Of a stretch of 64,000 nucleotides of DNA, positions 55,741 through 64,000 are shown piece after piece. Every line of letters starts with the position of its first letter. Positions within the stretch are counted from its first letter, which is position 1. The stretch spans positions 10,803,669 through 10,867,668 of the forward strand of contig NC_068344.1 of the NCBI RefSeq assembly GCF_014633365.1, given 5' to 3'. Origin of the DNA: Diospyros lotus (taxonomy: Eukaryota; Streptophyta; Magnoliopsida; Ericales; Ebenaceae). The notes under the pieces were generated by a model. It was not told the origin of the DNA, did no database searches, and saw only the letters and a program-made list of their open reading frames with translations. The translations under genes and the position numbers were made by a program.

Positions 55741-58089
55741 ACATATAAAACTTAAATAAGGACCACTAACACATGATAAAATTTTAAGTAATAACGCTAT
55801 CACATCAAATCTCCAAAACATGTTCAATGACATTAAAAATGATAATTTTGGACCATTACAATTTAAATTATGATGATTATTAAATAACTTAAAAAATAAT
55901 TTATGATAATTTATTAATTATTAATGATAATTATCAAGGGTGGAAAGTTGTAATGATGAACTAATTTAGTGTTGACTTTTTAGTTGTCTCAAAAAATACT
56001 TTTGGTGATGACTATTTTTCGTTACCAAAAATAATAATATCATCGTTTAAAAAATTACTTTTGGTGATGACTATTTTTCATCACCAAAAGTAATAATATC
56101 ATCGCTGAAAATTTTCTTATCATATGACTGGAAAAATTTGAGGGCCGAAAATTAGAGCGTCAATTTTGGGTGATGAGATTTTATTGTCCTCACCAAAAGT
56201 TCACTTTTGGTGACGACACAAAAATCTCATCACCAAAAGTAATCTTTGGTGAGGAAATTTTCCTCATCACAAAAAAACTCGTCACGAAATATCATTTTTC
56301 TTGTAGTGATTGTGTGTAATTTATGCTTTTGAGACTGGCACGTGTCTCCATATGTGGCATGATATGAATGATGTTTAGGAAAGTCTGGTCTTATCCAATT
56401 TTCATTGTTTTTATATCCTTGCTGAGCCTTAGGGCTCATTTTGAAAAATATGTTTTGATGAAATGTAATGAATTATAATTTCTTGGGAGATGATGTCAGT
56501 GTTGAAGGCATGAACTTGATTGAGGTTTAGTGGTCGGGTAGTGAGTTTCTCTTGCCTCTTTGTTATTCATACCTTCGTATATCGATCTTGTTGATGCTTT
56601 TGTTTTTGCTATATGCTTGTTGATCCTTGTAGCTCACTTTATTTTTTTTGTCATTCCAAAAAATAGAAGATAGATATTTGGGACGAGTTCTGGGTAGATG
56701 TGTATAGAGATGTCCCAGTCTCAAAGATTTATAAGTGTAGTTTGAGGGCATGACTAGAGGGTTTCATCTTGTATTTAAAGCCTTGATGCCTTTTTATTTT
56801 TAAAATATATGGGTTGTAAACCCGAGCTTATGATGTATAATATTTATTTTGGCTCCTATTGATAGTGAGCAAATATGGGAATGGAAAGAATTTTTGACAA
56901 ATTTTGAGTGATAATTGTATCTATATCCATTTTAAATAAATCTTCTCTCGAACTTCCTATGCTAACAGGTAATCCAGGAGCAAGCCAGACAAGATGAATG
57001 TTCATTTGGCTTCAATGGACTTACTTGAATTCCTATTACACTTATCATGGGATGCAAAGGCAGTAAATACCATGGGTTGTTTCCTTTTCAAATTTATGAA
57101 GTTCTTGGGATTCTTGCTTCATGGTTTAAACCAACCATTAACTGCATTGACACCATCAATGGCAGCATTAAAGGAAAACCATGTTTCCATTATGGGCTCA
57201 CCCCTTGAGTAGTATCAACAACCACTTGATCAACTTAATAGTCTGATCAATATCTCATTGGAAGTGATCCAATATATTTGTGAATTAACCTTATTGTCTG
57301 ACATAAAGCACAGCAAAAATGACCCCTTGTCAACATGTGCGCATTGGACAATTCTGAGTGTATCAGCTTGCTACATCCAAATTACATTGATCAACCACAA
57401 TGGGTAAGTTCTTGTTTCTTTCAATCTTGCCTTCTCAAAGGTTATACATGCAACTATCAACATTAATTACGGTTTGATTTGTAATGAGTTCTTTTGTGAA
57501 GCTTGTTTGGAAGCATATTAATATTTTGGGTAAATTATATAAAGTCCCTTTCAACTATTGTCACTGTGTGCAAAACTTCAAATGTTGTAAAAAAAGTGTA
57601 GTCAACAGCCTCAACTCTACATTTTGTGCCTAAATTAAAGAACTTAAGTCCATTTGACTATTAGTCAATGAACAGAAATAACATGTGTCAGTCATGTAAT
57701 GTCATTAAAATGTGTTCACTTTAATCCCCAATTAGCACTATTTTGGATGAATTAGGACTAGGTTCCATGGGGGATTAAAGCTTTTCATACAAATTAAATT
57801 CTAAGTATGAATTATATGATTAAATTATATTTTAATATGGCACATGTCATTTTCGTTCATAGACTAACAGTCAAATAGATGGAAGGTCTTTTACACAAAA
57901 AAATATAAAGTTTAAGGTGTTGGTTACACCTTAGGAATTTTGTGCACGTGAGCCAAAATTAAAGGGTTCCATACAATTTACCTTTTTTTTTTTTTGGCCT
58001 TGTGAACCGTGCACATTGTCCTCTGTTTATACACTTTATTCCATTATATAATTAAATAGGAAATTTTAGGGATCTCCGAGGAATGCGCC

Positions 58090-59125
58090 AAATGCAGTTC
58101 AATTGCATTTTGGCGCAAAATCATCTCTAATGAATACACCAAAATGGTGTTGGGCACAAGTTTCAATCACTAAATTTGGTGTTGAATGAATAGTATAACA
58201 CCAAATTTGATGTTACACTATTCATCAACACCAAATTTTTATTTTTATTTTATTTCCAATCTTACCCCTCTTTATATAACTTCAAAACAATTTATTCCCT
58301 TTGTATCCTTTATCACTTTTATTATATTTGTATATTTGATTAATAATTAGAAATATAAATTAAATTATTACAAAAAATATATACCGATGAAAATATTGTA
58401 TTAAAATCTATAAAATGAGTATAATATTGAATATATTTTAAAATATTTAATATATCTTATAAATACTATGTTAATATAAAATGAACTATTTTTATTTATG
58501 TATATGATTTTTTTTATTTTAATAATTACTTAATAGAAAGAAAATATTTTTAATGTAAAAATTCAATAATATAATAAAAAGAAATAACATTTCCATTAAC
58601 TTAAATTAAAAATACATGATGAAAATAGAAAAAAAAAAAGAAGCTTAAAATAAAAACAACAACAACAACATGACTTAAAAATAAAAAACATTTATTGGAA
58701 AAATAGTGAAAAAAAAGAAGATAAGAAAATTAATTGAAATATTAAGTGAAAAAAACATTTATTGGAAAAATAGTTTCTTTGATTTAAAATATTAGTTGAA
58801 AAATGAGATGGATAAATAATTAGGTGGATAAACAATTAGTTTGCTAAAAGTTAGGCAAAAATAACTAATTAAAAATTTAGTAAAAAAATTAATTAGAATA
58901 ACATATTTTGAAAAAAATATAAAAAAATTATGACTGTAATTTTTAATTTGTTTATAAAATATGACTAATTATTTTTAATTATATTATACTATTAATATTT
59001 ATTAAGTATTTATTTATAAAATATTCTTTAGAAATTTTCTTTTACACCAATTTGGTGTTACACGTTGGAGAGAACACCAAAATGGTGGACACCAAATTGG
59101 CGTAAATCACTCTTGGACGCCAAAT
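58090..59125. mobile_element. AT-rich element with inverted ACACCAAATTTGGTGT motifs
   Basis: The two ends carry GGCGCAAAATCATCTCTAAT...ACACCAAAATGGTGTT and ACACCAATTTGGTGTTACACGTTGGAGAG...GCCAAATTGGCG in inverse relation. It lies in an SEO intron. No ORF. Precise ends unknown. Confidence 0.45.
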
Positions 59126-60045
59126 TGGCGTAAATGAAAATAAGTATGGTTTAATGGTGATGAGAAATCTAAATAATTTAATGGATATTAGGAGTTGAAA
59201 TCTCTATGTCATCGTATCTTTATTTCTCTTTATTTTTGGGTTTTTGAAGACCAAACTATTCAATATTGTGTGGTTTTATTTAGTTTAAGTAATGTATATT
59301 TATTTTGTTTTAAAGCGGAGCAGCATTGGAATTGTCACACATGCTTTAGCCACATCCTTGATGACCTCAAGCATCACTCCACAATTTGTAAACCACAAAT
59401 AGGGAAGTATATACATCTTTTTTTTTTTTTTAAATATGTACAGAGAAATATTATCATTCAAATTCATTGATTCCTTCAATTTCAAATATTTTAACCTACC
59501 CAATCATCAATTTAAACTGAATCAAGTATTGGTAATGTATAATACACCATATATATGTTTTCTCAAAATTATTATTAACTAATCGGTGCAGAGGAGATAA
59601 GAGGGTCACATGCAGTCTGTTAATGTATTGATTGAAGATATTTTTTACTATAAAAAGAGATTCTCTGACACTCATATTGACATATTGGAGCTCATGAAGA
59701 GGTTCACATACGTACTCTAAAGATCGATGGTCACCATTCAATCATTGATGGTTTTCTACTATATCTAAGGCAAGTAAGTATCTGTAAAAAAATGTTCTTC
59801 TAGAATATTTCTTTCTCAGATGCATTCTGATTAAGTATACAATTATAGACATTACGAGAGCAAACAGCATAACTATTTTAAGATCTCTTAAAAAAGTTGA
59901 GGTCTTAGGTTCAAACCACTATTATCTCATATTTTTAATTAGAAAATTTAGCTTTATCTATCTATGACCAAAAGAAAAAAAAAAAAGAAAAAAGAAGAAG
60001 ATAAGTTCATGACCTACATATATATATATCTTAAAAGGAAAAATT

Positions 60046-60226
60046 AAATTCTTCTACGGGGCCAGACAGGTTAACAGACAGACTTACAAAATAGGGGTTA
60101 AAAGACTAAAATACATTCATCCACATTGCATTAGAAAAAGTGCAATGCAATGTGGGCAAGGGTATTTTAGTCTTTTAATCTCCATTCTGTAAGTCTGTCT
60201 GTCAACTTGTCTGGCTCTCAAGAATT
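60046..60226. mobile_element. Hairpin MITE
   Basis: The left arm GCCAGACAGG...AACAGACAGACTTAC and TTAAAAGACTAAAATAC pairs with the right arm GTATTTTAGTCTTTTAA...GTAAGTCTGTCTGTCAAC...GTCTGGC. The central CATTGCATT/AATGCAATG also pair. The whole 180 bp can fold into one stem. It lies in an SEO intron. Confidence 0.75.
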
Positions 60227-61159
60227 TTTCTGAAAAATTTATTGTTGAAAATTTTCAATTTTAGGTTTCAATTTAGTTATCTCATCATCCAACTTTTGAA
60301 TTGTTTAGTTGATGAGTACATATCATTATATATGGGTCACAAACACCATTTGGTGAGTGAGCTCCAGCGAACGATCCCTCAGTGCATGTTGTGCTTTGGA
60401 TTTTGTACAAAACTGGAAAGACATAAATTGATGCAAAATCCCTCTTTTCTTTTTCTAAGCTGAGATTCATAAAAAAAAGAAGAAGAAAATCTGGGGGAAA
60501 CAAAACAAAAGAAGAAAGAGAGAGTGAGAGAAAAGAGACATATCCCCCGCTACATCCCTCATACTTCAACTTATGATATCAGATTAGAGTTAAACTGCTA
60601 CATATGTTATACCTATGATTTACAAGACAATGATGTATATATATGGGTCCAAGAATGTAGTAAGCAAATAATCATTTAATATACACACATAAATCACTAG
60701 GAAAACCACTAGAATTTTCTTTAATTTCAGTTTCTGTGGCAAAGCAAGGAAACCCTATAAGAATTTGATTGGCATGCAAAGCTGAGATTGGTTTCAAAAT
60801 TTAATTGATATTATATATTTGATAAAATTATATCTATTTTTTCTTAAGATTTTGAAATATTTCAAGTATTATGTATTAAATCACTCTTAACTTCTTGGAT
60901 GTTGACCTAAAAGCTTAAATTTTTAGGTTCATTTGGTTTTTGGTGAAGTATCTCATGACAGATGTAGTCTTTTCTTTTTCTTCTTCTTCTTCATTCTTTT
61001 TTTTTTTTTTTTTGGGTGCAAACAAGTTGATCTAGAGGTGCTAAATGATAAAGCTGCCTTATTTTTTCTTTCGGACTTAGATATATTCACAAAGGATATT
61101 TCAAATCTTTTGAAAATCTATGAAAAAATAACAGAAGAATATTATTATAAGATTGTTGG

Positions 61160-62020
61160 ATTCCATTTGTGTTGAAATTGTTGCCTTTTGTTTCTTAACA
61201 AGGCCCAAGGCTATGACGACTTTTCGGGTGGGTTTTATCTTCATAGGCTTCGGCCCAAGATTGAAGAACCCAAGTCCGTCACCACTTTTAAGCAACCAAT
61301 TTTAGAAGTCGGGCCACAAGCCCACTCCCCACTTTGGAGGAGAAATAGGCCTCAACCCATTTGCTCAAGTGGGAGGAAGCCCACTTATCTTAGCCCTTTA
61401 GCTCTCATATAAAAGGCCATTACTTGTCCTTCCTTTTGGCGTCTCCTTTTCCTGTGGCCAAACCCTAGCCTCTATCTCTTCCTTGTGTTTTTCTTTCTTG
61501 GCCGATAGCTCCATCTCTCCTTTTTTGTTCATCCAATTGCGATGGAGGTCTTCTTGCCTTCTATGGTTGATCCATCATTCCATGTGTGCAACCGCCTTTC
61601 CTTGTGTGTGAAATATGGTCCTTTGATGTCGATTGAAACCTCTACATATTCGAGTCTGAGCTCTTCTTTTCGGGTAAACTTTCTCTCTTTGCTTTGTGCT
61701 TTCTACCCTCCATCTTTGTGACCGATCTACCTTCTGTGGTAACCTATTCTGTGTGGTTTTGATCATTTGGGTGAGAGAGAGGGTTTCGTTTTGAGTTCGA
61801 TAGAGAGGTGTTGGGGCATTCTAGGCTTACTGTTTGAGGGCTTCGTTTGTGACTTGTGGTTCTTATTCGTTGGAGTTATCAAAAGTGGAGAACGGTACTA
61901 TCAGATCTAAGCCTTGAACGTTATTTAACAAGGAGATTTCATTCATGTTTCTTGCATTCTTTACATTTGATCTAAATCTGGTTCAATTTTATTGCACTAA
62001 CTCATTTGTTTTGTAATGAT
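61160..62020. other. Insert-like sequence in an SEO intron
   Basis: More GC-rich than its surroundings. It has a TATA-like CATATAAAAGG near 61407 followed by AAACCCTAGCCTCTATC, a leader-like start. It may be an LTR remnant or a captured promoter. No ORF. Confidence 0.3.
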
Positions 62021-62259
62021 TTTCCGGAACAGAAATGGACAGAAGAGCTTAGATTGAAATTTGATAATTTAAAATCCAAGATGCCCTGATACATAGTATC
62101 CTATGAATCATTATTTCCAGGTCTCTGGTATATCAAAGGACGATGGTTCTTTAAAGAACCTTTCGTGGTTCTGATTGATCCACATCAAGAAAGAAAGGAC
62201 CCAGCTACCACAAGTAGATTATGTATCAGTGGAGGCCGCTTGATAATTGGTTAGTAATA

Positions 62260-63200
62260 AGATTATCACACAAAACTCACACACACACAATTAATTGCGT
62301 AATTGATTGGTTAAATAATGTTATGAATATATTCAAACGATTAGATCGAATAACATTCACCCATATCCTAGGGTTAAGTAGCAACACGTTGTTTGCGACG
62401 TTCCACTCTACTAGTGCTTCAACAATTGTATTCAGCATGAACAGAAGTCATAGAACAACATTGAAAGGAAGAAGTTGTTCAACAAAAGAACCTTTCTAGT
62501 GGGTTTGCAGGTTTACTTTCCAAATCTAAGAATATAGGAGGTAGTTATCATAACATATCATATTTTACTTCAAAATGAATGCTTCTATTCTTTCATCAAA
62601 TTAAATAAATTAAACTGTAATGAACTAATACAACGTTCAATCTTTTGCAGGAAACAACCAAGGAGGGAGTTCTCGATTCCATGGATGGCCATTGGTACTA
62701 GCAAGTTAATTAGAAAGAGCAATACTATGATGGCTATGTATCCTTTTTTTTTTTTTTTTTTCCTATAATAGTGTTAGATATAAAACCATTCTTGGGCCTT
62801 CACCTAATAGCTTAAGCTTTTGGGTTGAACTGGTTCTTGATAAATATTAAATAGGACTCTATATAATACGTATTTATTGAATATTTTGGTAGAAATTTAT
62901 AGTGACACTTCTTGAAGAACGTGAATTTTTCTTGTTTCAAATAAATATTAGATTTTATTTGTCAAACGTATGTTCTATGTTTGATTTTACAACTAAAGGA
63001 TTTTAGATCTTTTTTGGTACAAAAAAGTTCAAAGTGATGGGAGATTATCCCATTTCAAGGTTAGAGTACGCAACAAATTTCAATGAGAGCTTACAAGGAT
63101 ACTTGTAGATAGATTGCCTAACAAAGAAGAACTACTAATAGTGAGATTAAAACCTAAACCTTACAAGAAAAATATTTTTATATCACTAGCTAGCTAAACC
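62260..63200. other. No gene seen
   Basis: AT-rich. Possible further SEO remnants around 62390-62500 and 62640-62730 were too weak to call. Confidence 0.35.
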
Positions 63201-63209
63201 AGCATCCAT

Positions 63210-63600
63210 TAAAAAAGCATTTCAGGTTTATATGCTCTTAAATTGGGTGTGAAATTTTTCGTAATGTTGATGATAGAACTTTTACTCGATTGATTGAACT
63301 TTAACTAAAAAATAGTAGGAATTCCTCAATTACAGTAGCTTCAACAATAGATGTAGCGAAAACAATGAAAGAAAAAAAAATAGGCCTATTCGAGAGGGCC
63401 TCATCTCCCACAACTTCTTCAACAATTTTCCAGATCCTTTTTCTCCCCTCCTCCCTCCCCTTTTATACCTCTCTTCCATTTTGTTTCAGGCATGTGAATG
63501 AATATTTCCCTTTAACCAACTTCTGACTCTTTTGCCCCTCACTCAATTCCCTTGGCTACCCCTATTGATCCTCTCCTTTTATACCTTTGATAGGTGAACC
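63210..63600 (-). mobile_element. LTR-like piece of a Ty3/gypsy element
   Basis: The minus strand has a TATA-like TATAAAAGGGGAGGG (about 63475-63460) followed by a leader-like purine-rich stretch. It is adjacent to gypsy coding fragments. Limits approximate. Confidence 0.4.
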
Positions 63601-64000
63601 TAATGAGAGTCCTAACAGTACTCCCACCCATAAGTTTTATCTTGTCCTCAAGGTGAAATTCTGGAAATCGATGCCGAATATGATGGTATGGCAAGGGTGG
63701 CAACCTTTTCTATTGAATAAGAACATCAAGGCCTTTCAATTTTGTTCCCCTTCCCATCCTTACCCCCAGTAGGAATTCTGGTTCTTCCACTATCTCTAGC
63801 TCTGCAATTCCAGGAGGCAGTGTGATACTATGGTTGCGCCTTACTCAAAATTTCATAACCAACGATCCCCATTCCACCTGTGTCAACCTAAGGGTGGCTA
63901 ACCATTTCATTCCAAGAATAACATCTGAGCTCCCCCATTCTAACAATAAGAAATCCTCAACTACCCAAGAAAAAGATGCTGGCTGGGTAGCCCTTGACAG
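63600..64000 (-). pseudogene. Ty3/gypsy protease end joined to a polyprotein tail
   Basis: The minus strand encodes SSDVILGMKWLATLRLTQVEW and SLVMKF (64000-63830), the C-terminal half of a chromovirus-type protease. Then within 200 bases it reads FHLEDKIKLMGGSTVRTL (63700-63600), like the tail after integrase. RT, RNase H and integrase are absent between them, implying an internal deletion. A stop follows MKF. It runs off the window edge. Confidence 0.55.

Larger units (their letters stand above)
51234..56308. mobile_element. 5.1-kb CACTA element, TSD ATT, no intact transposase
   Basis: CACTACAAGAAAATTGG at the left and ATTTTTCTTGTAGTG at the right, flanked by ATT (51231-51233 and 56309-56311). 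Subterminal repeats of the TTTGGTGAYGA/TCATCACCAAAA type occur at 51270-51840 and 55980-56290. The interior has no complete ORF, so it depends on transposase from elsewhere. Confidence 0.88.
38191..56991 (+). mobile_element. LTR-like unit expanded by nested insertions
   Basis: The left part starts TGTAATGACCCG (38191). Pieces of the same LTR family as 2587-5633 and 42351-47354 lie at 48925-49140, 50823-51230 and 56312-56991, ending AAGCCAGACA. Between them sit a GCGACGG-repeat element, a solo LTR and a CACTA element, each with its own ends. Removing these leaves about 2.5 kb in plus orientation. I found no matching target duplication (ATAAA versus AGATG), so the left part and right part may belong to different units. 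Confidence 0.45.
56994..62250 (+). pseudogene. SEO-like: Sieve-element-occlusion (SEO) gene, exon remnants
   Basis: Pieces in order: 56994-57403 encodes LLEFLLHLSWDAKAV, then LDQLNSLINISLEV and HWTILSVSACYIQITLI, ending at a GTAAG donor (57404). 59316-59405 has ALELSHML and, after a frame change, SHILDDLKHHSTICK. 59600-59710 has YYKKRFSDTHIDILE. 61028-61150 has LEVLNDKAALFFLSDLDIF. 62030-62200 has WTEELRLKFDNLKSKMP, a stop, then WYIKGRWFFKEPFVVLIDP. These fit the SEO family block by block. SEO proteins form the phloem-plugging filaments of sieve elements. In-frame stops at 57210-57212 and in the KSKMP region, plus frameshifts, show decay. The 5' exons are missing, with an LTR end just upstream. 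Confidence 0.72.

Noticed and set aside
55365..55760. Asn- and Ile-rich ORFs
   Set aside because: Translation of the AAT microsatellite in several frames.
59316..59470. SEO-like exon as an intact ORF
   Set aside because: The SEO match needs a frame change part-way, so it is treated as part of the pseudogene.

Overview
The window is nuclear DNA from a flowering plant, probably a eudicot. It is AT-rich, almost entirely nested transposable elements, and carries remnants of a sieve-element-occlusion (SEO) gene, a family best known from eudicots. I see no bacterial, organellar, rRNA, tRNA or CRISPR signal.

The main object is a nearly intact Ty3/gypsy LTR retrotransposon of the Athila type at 12285-26241 (+). 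It has two LTRs of about 2.09 kb that look identical apart from one AT dinucleotide, CTTAT target-site duplications on both sides, a tRNA-Asp-type primer binding site and one long gag-pol frame. That frame is broken only by an in-frame TGA (19047-19049) inside integrase. Downstream of pol, where Athila elements usually carry an env-like frame or nothing, this copy has two uninterrupted ORFs. One (20873-21418) has a basic patch followed by a four-cysteine cluster resembling the nucleic-acid-binding proteins of some plant RNA viruses. The other (21586-22245) is an intronless, full-length LONELY GUY (LOG) cytokinin-activating phosphoribohydrolase. The pair lies between repeated copies of the polypurine-tract motif, and pieces of the first ORF recur downstream of LOG. 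A retrotransposon carrying a cytokinin-activation enzyme and a virus-like Cys-rich protein is the strongest candidate for an undescribed system here.

Layout: 1-8466 (-) is a decayed Tat-lineage Ty3/gypsy element interrupted by an LTR unit (2587-5633) and an Athila-like solo LTR (5812-7484, TSD GCGGG). 8467-26447 (-) is a decayed CACTA transposase (TNP2) split by a solo LTR (9325-11455, TSD ACATT) and by the Athila element. 26448-31635 holds AT-rich DNA and LTR/MITE fragments. 31636-35794 is a solo LTR (TSD GTAGT) containing two abutting TTA-flanked MITEs and a small CACTA element. 36449-37696 is an intact 415-residue ORF of unknown function. 38191-56991 is an LTR-like unit expanded by nested insertions: a GCGACGG-repeat element, another large LTR unit, a solo LTR with TSD GTAGC, and a 5.1-kb CACTA element with TSD ATT. 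56994-62250 (+) holds exons of a decayed SEO gene with MITE-like insertions. 63210-64000 (-) is a rearranged Ty3/gypsy fragment.

Most boundaries were set by reading TG...CA or CACTA termini with matching target-site duplications. Family names rest on recognised protein motifs; no search was run.
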